From NCBI GenBank assembly GCA_023404495.1, contig JAEYBE010000003.1, forward strand, positions 62,001 through 126,000: DNA of 64,000 nt. The letters run 5' to 3'. Shown here one piece after another: positions 56,917 to 64,000 of the stretch. The number at the start of each line of letters is the position of its first letter. Position 1 is the stretch's first letter. The translations under genes and the position numbers were made by a program. Source of the stretch: Actinomycetes bacterium (GTDB lineage: Bacteria; Actinomycetota; Thermoleophilia; Solirubrobacterales; JACPNS01). The notes below the pieces were generated by a model. That model did no database searches, was not told the DNA's origin, and worked only from the letters and a program-made list of their open reading frames with translations.

Positions 56917-59214
56917 CTAACTGGTCGGGCCGCAAGCGCAGGCCGGAGCGGTCTGCCGCAATCGGTTGATCCGCCACGCGCTTTCCGTCGGCGTCAGGAA
57001 GTGCGGCGGCGAGAGCGCCCTGAGCAGCGAGTCGTAGCTGAAGTCCTTGAAGCGATAGCCGTGGTGTCCGCTGCACCAGTTGAGTCCGTTGAAGATCCAC
57101 CCAACGATCGCGCCGGCCCAGTTACCGCTATTGGAACTCGCCCAGCTGCAAACGCCGTCCCACATCGCGGTCCAGTCCTGGTCGGTGATCGCCCCGCGCC
57201 ACTTTTGCGTCACGGCGCCGCTGAAGACGATCGTGTTGGCGGACGTCGGCGAACCCGAGGTGTCGCCAATCTGGTTGCCGCATTGCGACGAGTCGACGGT
57301 GAAGGACTTGCGCAACGCGAGAACCGCGGCCTGGATGTTCAGGACCGGCGATGCGCTCACCGGGTTGCTCTCGCGTTCGCATGTGTAGCCGACACCGCCG
57401 TTGAAGAGATTGGCGAAGACGTCGCCGAAGTTGGTCACGCTGATGTGCATGCAGTTGGCGAAATCGCTCACCCCGAAGAATCCGAAGATGTCGAAGATGT
57501 TGAACTGGAAGACGCACTGCTTTTGGTAGTTGTAGTCGCTTGAGCCGCTCGAGTAGTGACGCACTCGCACGTAGTTGTTGGCCACGAGTCCGAGCAGCGC
57601 GTTGGTTCCTGAGTGCCGCTGCACGTTGCCGGTGATCACGATGTCGGCTTGCGAGGCGATCGTCAGCGGCTCGTTGTATGTGCCCTTCACCTCGGTGAGC
57701 GCGCAGCCGACCGACATGCCGCCGGGAGTCGAGGTGGACGTGTACATCCCGTTCGGATTCGAATCGCACGAAGACGCCGACGGGTCGTTCTGTACGTAGA
57801 TCACCCCATTGTCCGGATAGTTGACCCCGGTCAGGTTCACGGACGTGTTCGCCACGTCGTACTTCCCGTCGTTGCGCAGCGTGATGGTCGTCTTGCCGGT
57901 GTAGAGGTGACCGGTCGGCGCGGCCTCGCCGGCCCAGATCTTCAGTTCTTGGTTACCAGTAGGCATGTCGATGTAGCCGGCGTCCGGGCCGGTCACGAGC
58001 TGCACCCCGGTGTTCATGCGCGCAGTTCGCGAACAAGTTCGACTGGTGCCGACGTTCGTGTCGAAGAGACGCCCGTTGGTGCGGAACGGACAGACGCATC
58101 CGCCGCTTCGCTGACCAGCCGTACAAGTGTTTCCCGTGTGTCCGCTGTCGTAGACCTCAACCCGGTCGGCCTCGTTGGCTCGACCAAAGATCGGGGCGCT
58201 GCCGCCGCTGAAAGACTCGACGAGAATGCTGTCGTTCGTGTGCACCGGACCCTTGATCTGCTCGCCGTTGTAGATCGGGCGCTCGTTGTCGCAGATCCAG
58301 CCCGAGGCCTCCATCGCTTCACGGCCAGACTCGGAGGCGTTGAGCGCGCGCCGGTAGTAGTCATCGCAGAGAACGTTTGAGTTTCCGGGCGGCACAAAGA
58401 CCTGGTAGATGCTCGAGAGCAGCGTTTGCTTGGCGGTCGTGATCAGGCTCGGGTCGATCGCCTCATGGTCGGTGAAGTAGACGTAGTCGAGGAAGCCCGC
58501 GCGCCGGAATTCGGCGACGATCGAAACCTTCTTCCATTTCTGCTGTCGGTAAGCGTCGATCGCCGCAATCGCCCGCGCTTCGTATGAGGCATTGGACTCG
58601 CCGCCGCCTTGGGCCGCAATCGGCACACTGGTCGCTGGCGGACCGGCCCTCCCGGTGATGCGAACGCGGAAAGTACCCGTGCGGTTGTTCACGAGCCGCT
58701 GGACGGCCGTAGCCTCATTCGTCGTTCCACATGAGTTGTTGCCATTGGACGGAATCAAGTCGATCGTGTACTGCCCGTTGAGCGCCCTGTCTTGCGATGT
58801 CGCGGGTGAGTTCCATGGGAGCCAGCGGCGATATGGGTGCCCATCCGTCGTGCCATAGGCCGAGTCATATGCGCTGCCATAGAGGGTGTCGTTTACCGCG
58901 CTCGAGCCAAGGCCTCGGCCTGTCCCGATGCCTCCGCGGTCGCACGCGGTCCAATAGTTCGGGTCATTTGCAAGTCGCCGCACGTAGTCAGCGAGGCCTG
59001 ACTGGGCGCGCTGGTAAGCGAGCCGCTGCCACTTGTCCGAAGTCGCCAGCGAGATTCCTGAATTGGCTGTCGCGAACGCGGCACCAGCGAGCGCCATCCC
59101 CACAACAAGCGCCATCATCGCGGCGATCATCGAGATTCCCGATTCGTCGCGCATACGGTCTCGCGCGAGGTCAAAGAAGCTGATCAGTCGTCGGGTCGAG
59201 TTCATGGCGTTCAT
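56917..59214 (-). CDS. Large PilX-like minor pilin
   Basis: 765 residues; the ATG overlaps the upstream stop as ATGA. The N-terminus has a prepilin-like site G26/I27 followed by SMIAAMMALVVGMALAGAAFATA, but residue +5 is Ala (A31), not the usual Glu. The rest is a very large beta-rich exported domain with Cys pairs and repeated Asn/Gly/Ser stretches. Third of three coupled minor-pilin genes. PilX-class proteins help prime pili and can carry adhesive domains; this one is several times the usual ~200 residues. Confidence 0.7.
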   Translation of the reverse strand: MNAMNSTRRLISFFDLARDRMRDESGISMIAAMMALVVGMALAGAAFATANSGISLATSDKWQRLAYQRAQSGLADYVRRLANDPNYWTACDRGGIGTGRGLGSSAVNDTLYGSAYDSAYGTTDGHPYRRWLPWNSPATSQDRALNGQYTIDLIPSNGNNSCGTTNEATAVQRLVNNRTGTFRVRITGRAGPPATSVPIAAQGGGESNASYEARAIAAIDAYRQQKWKKVSIVAEFRRAGFLDYVYFTDHEAIDPSLITTAKQTLLSSIYQVFVPPGNSNVLCDDYYRRALNASESGREAMEASGWICDNERPIYNGEQIKGPVHTNDSILVESFSGGSAPIFGRANEADRVEVYDSGHTGNTCTAGQRSGGCVCPFRTNGRLFDTNVGTSRTCSRTARMNTGVQLVTGPDAGYIDMPTGNQELKIWAGEAAPTGHLYTGKTTITLRNDGKYDVANTSVNLTGVNYPDNGVIYVQNDPSASSCDSNPNGMYTSTSTPGGMSVGCALTEVKGTYNEPLTIASQADIVITGNVQRHSGTNALLGLVANNYVRVRHYSSGSSDYNYQKQCVFQFNIFDIFGFFGVSDFANCMHISVTNFGDVFANLFNGGVGYTCERESNPVSASPVLNIQAAVLALRKSFTVDSSQCGNQIGDTSGSPTSANTIVFSGAVTQKWRGAITDQDWTAMWDGVCSWASSNSGNWAGAIVGWIFNGLNWCSGHHGYRFKDFSYDSLLRALSPPHFLTPTESAWRINRLRQTAPACACGPTS

Positions 59215-60098
59215 GTCCCCATCTGGTCGCAGATGTTCGGGGTTGTGCGGAGGTAGATGTCGCTGCTGAAGGTCTCAGTGCGATCGTCGAGCGAAGTGAC
59301 ACCGGTGGAGCCCGAGTTGCCGCGATCGGTGCCGCTCTGCCCGAGGATCCGGAAGTTCGCGCGCACTTTGGCGATCGTTTCGATCTGGCCTGCCGGGATC
59401 GCGCCGTTGGTGAGTGTGATCGGTACGCCCGTCGACCCGAGGTTGTCCTTGTCGAAGTACTGGAAGAACGGCAGCGCAGACGCCGTGGTCGCTCCGGTGA
59501 CGGCGTTGGTCACACCCGCGCCGATGCGCTGCAGAATGCTGGTAGGCGGGACGCTGTCGGCCGTCGAACTGACGGCCAGATCCGCCAGCGTCGTCGCTGG
59601 GGTGATTCCGTAGTTGAAAGGAATCGTCGTCGTGCTGGGTGCACGATAGGCGTCGATGAATCCTCCCCTTCGACCCGCGCCTGGCGTCGGAGCGATCAGG
59701 TAGCGCAGGTACGGCTGGAAGCCAACCCCAGTGGTTGAACCAGACGGACGCTCGCTGATGTCGGCGAAGTAGATCACGCGATCAGCGCCGGCGAAGATGA
59801 TGCTCGCGGCGGCGACGCCGTTGGTCGCGCCGTTGAGCGTGTATTCGCCTGGGTAGAGACACAGCTGAGAGTTCAGGCGCTGCTCGACCTGCGCAGCGAC
59901 GATGCGGCCTTGCGACGCGGAGTTCACCTTGTCGGAGACCCTCTGCTCGGACTTCAGGGAGATCACAACCAGCATCGCGGCCGCCGCCAGCACGACTCCA
60001 GCGACCAGCTGCGCGCTCAGCAGTTCGGCGAGCGTCAAACCGCTCTCCTCGCGGCGAAGCCGCGTGACGGCGTCGCGAAGTTGAAACCGCCCGTTCAT
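59211..60098 (-). CDS. PilW-like minor pilin
   Basis: 295 residues from the ATG at 60098, which overlaps the pilV-like stop as ATGA (a GTG two codons upstream is possible). Prepilin cleavage site G20/L21 with Glu at +5 (LTLAE) and a hydrophobic helix (LLSAQLVAGVVLAAAAMLVVI, broken after 20 by Ser-Leu). The C-terminal domain has beta-rich sequence and one Cys pair (C~75, C near the end). A pseudopilin that joins the pilus-priming complex. Confidence 0.75.
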   Translation of the reverse strand: MNGRFQLRDAVTRLRREESGLTLAELLSAQLVAGVVLAAAAMLVVISLKSEQRVSDKVNSASQGRIVAAQVEQRLNSQLCLYPGEYTLNGATNGVAAASIIFAGADRVIYFADISERPSGSTTGVGFQPYLRYLIAPTPGAGRRGGFIDAYRAPSTTTIPFNYGITPATTLADLAVSSTADSVPPTSILQRIGAGVTNAVTGATTASALPFFQYFDKDNLGSTGVPITLTNGAIPAGQIETIAKVRANFRILGQSGTDRGNSGSTGVTSLDDRTETFSSDIYLRTTPNICDQMGT

Positions 60099-61876
60099 GA
60101 CCACTTCGCCGTGTCACCGCAGGTAGCGCTGTTGGTCGACGCCGTGCTGGACATGATCGCCTTCCAGTTGGCAGGCGAGAAGTTGGCGGACGTCGATGTG
60201 GGCGCGGCCTTGCTACCGATCGACACACCGGAGACCTTTATGTAGGCCGTCTGGTTGACCGTCGTCGCGGTGCCCTGCCACCCCTTTCCGGATCCGAAGA
60301 AGATGCTTCCGCCGTAGTAATTGCGCCAGGTGTAGTTGAAGTTCAGTCGCAGGCAGATGTCGTAACGGCCAGTCGGGAGCGCCGTCGCGACGTCGTCGAG
60401 CGTGCCGTTATTGGTGGTGATCTGGCCTGGCAGACGCTGCCATTTAGCCGCGGTGTCCGAGCCGAGCGCGAAGCCTGCATTGCAGTTCGTTGGCGTTGCC
60501 GCGCCGGCGGAACTACCGACCAAAGCTGATTGCACTTGTGCGCTGACGACCGTCTGGCCCCAGTAGTACGCCTCCGTGGAACCCCAACCAGTGTCCGGAC
60601 TACCCGGCTGGCTGGTAATCACAGGGTTGAGCGCCGGAGAGGCCTTGAGCTCGCTCAGCCAGAGGAGTGGTCGGACGACGCCGTTGTACCCAGGCGTCCA
60701 GGTCGAATCCGCCGGGTTGGCGGGAACCTGCACCCAGTCGGCCGCACCCGGGTCGTTCACCCGGCACGGCCCCGCGTAACCCGAGTAGCCGGCGACCGTC
60801 GGATACAGCAGCGACTTGTCGGACGCAGTGCTGTTTGAGGCCGGGAGCATCACCGAGCCAGGGTTTAGGAAGAAGCTCGAGTTCGGCGCCTGAATGATCT
60901 CGCTCGACTGGGCGATCCACAGGCCGAGGTTCTGCGAGCCCTTGACGAACGGGTTGACGTTGTTGGAGCCGTTGTTGGAAGTCGGATCGAGGTCCTGGTA
61001 GGTGGTCTTGCCGGCGTTCGTGTAGGCACGAAACGTCGGCGAAACACTGATCGGCGTCTCAACAGTCACGTCGGTCGAACGCAGCACGCCGGTCGGCATC
61101 TGGTACGTGCGCTGCACGTAGGTCCCGTTGTTGCCCAAGTACACGTCCTGTTTGGTCGTGTAGGCGCGAATCGTGTAGCTGCCTGCCGGAAGGCCCGCAA
61201 AGAGGAAGCAGCCCTTCTCGGTGTTGGTCGCGGTCGGCTGAATAGTCGTGTTGCCGGAATTCACGAGCGTGATGTTCGTGACGCCCGATGCCACACCGCG
61301 AGACCGATTCAGCGCGTAGACGCGCAGCATGCCGGTCGTGAGATCCTGCGTACCACCTTCGGCGGCGTAGTTGGAGTCGAGTGCGATCGGCTCGGTGGCG
61401 TTGAAGCCTGTGCCTGTCGGCCCGGACTTGACAATCTGCCCCGGGTACGTGACCACGACGCGCAAATAGATGTACGGCCTGCTGTCCGGAATGCTCTCGC
61501 TGTCGCTGGCAGACCCGCGGTCCACCGAGCAGGCTTCGACACCGCCCTCGCCGAGTCCGTTGGACGGCACGGCCGTGCGCCGAACCGTGAATGGGGTGCC
61601 GCGATAGTTGACCGTGACGGTCGTGTTGTTCACGGAATTCAGGACGTAGTCCTGGTCTTGGTCAGCCCGGCTGCGAAGCCAGTTGAGCTGATCCTGGGCG
61701 ACCACCAGGGCCTGCGTGTTCTTCGTTTCGCGCGCTGAAGTGCGCGCGCTCTGGTTGAAGACGGCAGTCGACGCGGCGAACGCCATCACGACGATCACCG
61801 AGGACCAGACGGCATCCATCAAAGCCCATCCGGACTCGTCGCGAAAAACGCGGAGTGAGATACTGCGCGGGGTCAT
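60095..61876 (-). CDS. Large PilV-like minor pilin
   Basis: 593 residues starting MTPRSISLRV with AAGGAG 4 bases before the ATG, so the longer frame is rejected. The prepilin-like site is G16/W17 with Asp (D21) at +5 in place of Glu, then AVWSSVIVVMAFAASTAVF. A ~550-residue exported part includes a carboxypeptidase-regulatory/prealbumin-like repeat (GCFLFAGLPAGSYTIRAYT). Probably an adhesive or capping minor pilin. The size is far above usual PilV. Confidence 0.72.
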   Translation of the reverse strand: MTPRSISLRVFRDESGWALMDAVWSSVIVVMAFAASTAVFNQSARTSARETKNTQALVVAQDQLNWLRSRADQDQDYVLNSVNNTTVTVNYRGTPFTVRRTAVPSNGLGEGGVEACSVDRGSASDSESIPDSRPYIYLRVVVTYPGQIVKSGPTGTGFNATEPIALDSNYAAEGGTQDLTTGMLRVYALNRSRGVASGVTNITLVNSGNTTIQPTATNTEKGCFLFAGLPAGSYTIRAYTTKQDVYLGNNGTYVQRTYQMPTGVLRSTDVTVETPISVSPTFRAYTNAGKTTYQDLDPTSNNGSNNVNPFVKGSQNLGLWIAQSSEIIQAPNSSFFLNPGSVMLPASNSTASDKSLLYPTVAGYSGYAGPCRVNDPGAADWVQVPANPADSTWTPGYNGVVRPLLWLSELKASPALNPVITSQPGSPDTGWGSTEAYYWGQTVVSAQVQSALVGSSAGAATPTNCNAGFALGSDTAAKWQRLPGQITTNNGTLDDVATALPTGRYDICLRLNFNYTWRNYYGGSIFFGSGKGWQGTATTVNQTAYIKVSGVSIGSKAAPTSTSANFSPANWKAIMSSTASTNSATCGDTAKWS

Positions 61877-62019
61877 TCGTCTCCTTATCGGTGCGGCTGT
61901 GTTCGTCCTTGAACCAATGCCCTGCGTACAAAACAATTCTTGCCGATCTGCGATGCGACCGCTATAGGGTCTTCACCCGATCTTAGTCCAGCGCAAAATT
62001 GGGTGCTCTGGCCGGAAAA

Positions 62020-62799
62020 TCAGCTTCCGGTGAAGCTGTCCAGGTACCACTGAACGACTTCCTCGCCCCAGAAGAGCCCGAAGATTCCGCCGGCGGCCAT
62101 GAACGGTCCAAACGGCACCTTGGTCTTGCGACCCTCAGCCACGCCGAGCCGCATCATCACCCCAATGCCGAAGAGCGTGCCGAGCAGGAACGCCATCAGC
62201 AGTGCAGGCGCAACGGCGCGTCCGAGGTAGAGCCCGAGCACCGCGGCAAGCTTTACGTCCCCCATCCCCATCCCACGCGGATAAGCGAGCGCGACCAGGA
62301 ACATCGCCGTAAACGCGATCAGCGCGGAAAGCGTCCATGTGAGCCAGGCGTCCGGCACGGCGTACAGCTGCGCCAGCACGCCGAGCGCCAAGGACGGCAC
62401 GATCACTTTGTTGGGGATAATCCTCGTGTCGAGGTCAGAGTTGGAGACGATCACGAGCGTCGAGATCAGCAAGAGCGCGGGCACGAGCTCCTTGCTGAAT
62501 CCAAAGTGCAGACCCGCCGCCGCAAACAGCAGCGCGTTGATTGCCTCAAACGCGGGATACCGCCATGAGATCTGCTCGCCGCAGTTGCGGCAGCGACCGC
62601 GCAGCAGAAGCCACCCAATGACCGGCACGTTGTCGCGCGCGGGAATCTCCGCGTCGCAGCTCGCGCAGTGCGAGCGCTTGGGGCTCCAGGGGGTCTGGCC
62701 CCGCGGCAGCCGGTAGGCGACGACGTTGAAGAAGCTGCCGAGCGGAAGGCCGACGACCAGGAGGATCAAGGCGGCGAGGATGTTTGAGTCAGAAGTCAT
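62020..62799 (-). CDS. pilD: Prepilin peptidase (leader peptidase/N-methyltransferase)
   Basis: 259 residues. Two zinc-type CxxC pairs (C45/C48 and C70/C73) in the N-terminal cytoplasmic domain, the catalytic Asp pair region SDLDTRIIPN (D122, D124) and GMGDVKLA (D181), with eight or so membrane helices. It removes the prepilin leader after Gly and methylates the new N-terminus. Its substrates (pilA and three minor pilins) flank it. Confidence 0.93.
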   Translation of the reverse strand: MTSDSNILAALILLVVGLPLGSFFNVVAYRLPRGQTPWSPKRSHCASCDAEIPARDNVPVIGWLLLRGRCRNCGEQISWRYPAFEAINALLFAAAGLHFGFSKELVPALLLISTLVIVSNSDLDTRIIPNKVIVPSLALGVLAQLYAVPDAWLTWTLSALIAFTAMFLVALAYPRGMGMGDVKLAAVLGLYLGRAVAPALLMAFLLGTLFGIGVMMRLGVAEGRKTKVPFGPFMAAGGIFGLFWGEEVVQWYLDSFTGS

Positions 62800-62854
62800 C
62801 TGTGCTGTTTCATTTGACAGCGGTCCGCCCGATCATGCAGCAGACCGCGCGCAT

Positions 62855-62881
62855 AGAAAAGGGCGGGCACAAGGCCCGCCC
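62855..62881 (-). terminator. Intrinsic terminator after pilA
   Basis: On the minus strand GGGCGGGC and GCCCGCCC form a perfect 8-bp stem with a 5-base loop followed by TTTTCT. It lies 48 bases after the pilA stop and separates the abundant pilA message from pilD. Confidence 0.88.
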
Positions 62882-62928
62882 CTTCCGTGCTCACCGAGCG
62901 GATGCTCGGCGAAGCTGTACATCCGTGA

Positions 62929-63441
62929 CTACCAGGCGTTGGCTCCGGTACCCGGGCACGCACCACCAGGGATGCTGGCGCTGCCGCCGTTGTTGCCGCA
63001 GTAACGCGTCTGCGTTCCGCCGGCCGGCTTGACGATCGCGAACGAACGGCCGGAGGCCGAAGTCTGCGCGACGCAGTAGGCGCTGCCACTACCGGTGGTC
63101 GGCGTGGCGGTGCAGTTACCGGTCGTGCCGCTCTGCGCCGTGCTGACGCGGGCAGAGGTGCCGTTACCGCATGCGTCACCACCGGTGACTGCCTGCTCAA
63201 TCGCGTTGAGGGCGTCGATGCTGGCGGTGTAGCCGTTGGTGTCGGTGTAGTAGGTCTCCATCGCGGTGGCCATCGTGCGTGCCTGGCTCTTGGCACAGGC
63301 GTCCTGGCCCTTTTCGCGCTGGTTGAGGAAGGACGGAATCGCGATCGCGGCGAGGATGCCGATGATCAGGATCACGACCAGAAGCTCGATGAGGGTGAAA
63401 CCCTCTTCGCGCTCCATGCGGTTACGCATTGCTTCGATCAT
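62929..63441 (-). CDS. pilA: Type IV major prepilin PilA
   Basis: 170 residues starting MIEAMRNRME with AGGAG about 9 bases upstream. Leader ends at G14, mature F15 and Glu at +5 (GFTLIELLVV), then the full hydrophobic helix (ILIIGILAAIAIPSFLNQR). The C-terminal domain has several cysteines (DACAKS, GDACGN, GNCTA, YCVA, YCGNN, GACPG) for disulfides. It has its own terminators on both sides, fitting separate strong expression. Confidence 0.93.
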   Translation of the reverse strand: MIEAMRNRMEREEGFTLIELLVVILIIGILAAIAIPSFLNQREKGQDACAKSQARTMATAMETYYTDTNGYTASIDALNAIEQAVTGGDACGNGTSARVSTAQSGTTGNCTATPTTGSGSAYCVAQTSASGRSFAIVKPAGGTQTRYCGNNGGSASIPGGACPGTGANAW

Positions 63442-63600
63442 TTGAACTTGCTCCTGTTGGTACGCCTTGTATCCGGAGCAAATTCGAATCCCCGGACCAG
63501 GCTGCTGTCCTGTCGGATGCATGTATCGGGCGGTACGCGATATTCCTTGACCTAGGTTGGAAACCCGATGGACAAATGTTTGATTTATTGCACCGAATCG
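63442..63600. promoter_or_regulatory. Probable pilA promoter/leader region
   Basis: 159 bases between the pilC terminator and the pilA ATG. Since terminators bracket pilA, its promoter should lie here. The stretch is AT-richer than its surroundings. I see no convincing -35/-10 or sigma-54 site. Confidence 0.4.
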
Positions 63601-63622
63601 AAAACGGACCCATTCGGGTCCG
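63601..63622 (-). terminator. Intrinsic terminator after pilC
   Basis: Minus strand: CGGACCC and GGGTCCG form a 7-bp stem with a 4-base loop, followed by TTTT. An outer pair CCGAAT/ATTCGG extends the structure. It lies about 67 bases after the pilC stop. Confidence 0.8.
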
Positions 63623-63688
63623 ATTCGGTAGGGGCGCAAACCCGCTGCCAGAGCAGGTTTGGAGGGAGCTGGGCAGTGCGCCGGAGCG

Positions 63689-64000
63689 CTACTGAATCTT
63701 GTCGTAGATCTTGAACATCGGCATGTACATCGCGATCACGATGAAGCCGACGATTCCGCCGACGAGCACGATCATCAAGGGTTCAAGAACGCTGGTGAGG
63801 GCCTTGACGGCCGCGTCGACCTCGTCCTCGTAGAAATCTGCGACCTTCGAAAGCATCGTGTCGAGTTCACCGGTCTCTTCTCCCGAGGAGATCATGTGAC
63901 CGACCATCGCCGGGAAGACGGGCGACGCCTTGAGCGGGTCGGCGACGGTGCCGCCGGCCTCGACGTTGGCTGCGACGACGTCCATCGCCTTGTGCAGCTC
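63689..64000 (-). CDS. pilC: Type IV pilus inner-membrane platform protein PilC/GspF (partial)
   Basis: The C-terminal ~103 residues; the gene continues past the window's right edge. The visible part has the GspF/PilC pattern: FPAMVGHMISSGEETGELDTML, VADFYEDEVDAAVKALTSVLEP and the final membrane helix VLVGGIVGFIVIAMYMPMF ending KIYDKIQ. PilC is the platform on which the assembly and retraction ATPases act. Confidence 0.92.
   Translation of the reverse strand, partial: ELHKAMDVVAANVEAGGTVADPLKASPVFPAMVGHMISSGEETGELDTMLSKVADFYEDEVDAAVKALTSVLEPLMIVLVGGIVGFIVIAMYMPMFKIYDKIQ

Overview
This is high-GC actinobacterial chromosome. Several conserved blocks point to a Thermoleophilia/Solirubrobacterales-like lineage: the tlyA-nadK-recN-steA-steB-...-pyrG-...-xerD run of actinobacteria, a dnaG-sigma factor pair, an F420/FMN luciferase-like oxidoreductase, LtrA, and a full type IV pilus locus joined to shikimate genes. 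The taxonomic call is inference from gene content; no rRNA is present.

1-6.9 kb: the right end of a prophage or phage-like element. All genes are on the minus strand and many overlap by 1-4 bases: DNA methyltransferase, HNH nuclease, RusA-type resolvase, small helix-turn-helix proteins, GIY-YIG protein, RlpA-like barrel protein and a probable small-terminase-type protein cut by the window start. It ends at 6865-6906 in the 3' half of a CAT-anticodon tRNA with no 5' half, which is what attR of a tRNA-integrating element looks like.

7-23 kb: housekeeping and signalling. A membrane protein with two GGDEF domains, typA, beta-carbonic anhydrase, LtrA, ferritin, an Hpt protein, SDR and LLM oxidoreductases, a GT1 glycosyltransferase, tRNA-Asn, three identical-length palindromes on an exact 63-bp period, then sigma factor, dnaG, dgt, recO, glutaredoxin, mutM and xerD.

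24-34.6 kb: an exported CSLREA-type protein, a DUF3866 protein, pyrG, a membrane GT4 sugar-phosphate transferase, steB, steA, recN, nadK and tlyA, all leftward.

34.6-40.3 kb: an accessory island. An orphan DUF433 antitoxin-like gene, an RHS scrap, and two RHS tip cassettes, each followed by its own candidate immunity gene. The cassettes share a ~0.79-kb direct repeat and carry different C-terminal toxins. An IS3-family element truncates the upstream cassette.

40.3-51.9 kb: saccharopine-dehydrogenase-like protein, dxs, a polyprenyl diphosphate synthase, an XseB-like small protein, nusB, efp, a cupredoxin/membrane-protein operon, an M24 peptidase, aroQ, an aroK-aroB fusion and aroC.

52-64 kb: a leftward type IV pilus locus: pilC (partial), pilA, pilD, three large minor-pilin-like genes, pilM, pilN, pilO and two single-pass proteins in the place where pilP/pilQ stand in Gram-negative bacteria. 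The pilMNO-to-aroKB linkage resembles the classical pilMNOPQ-aroK-aroB arrangement.
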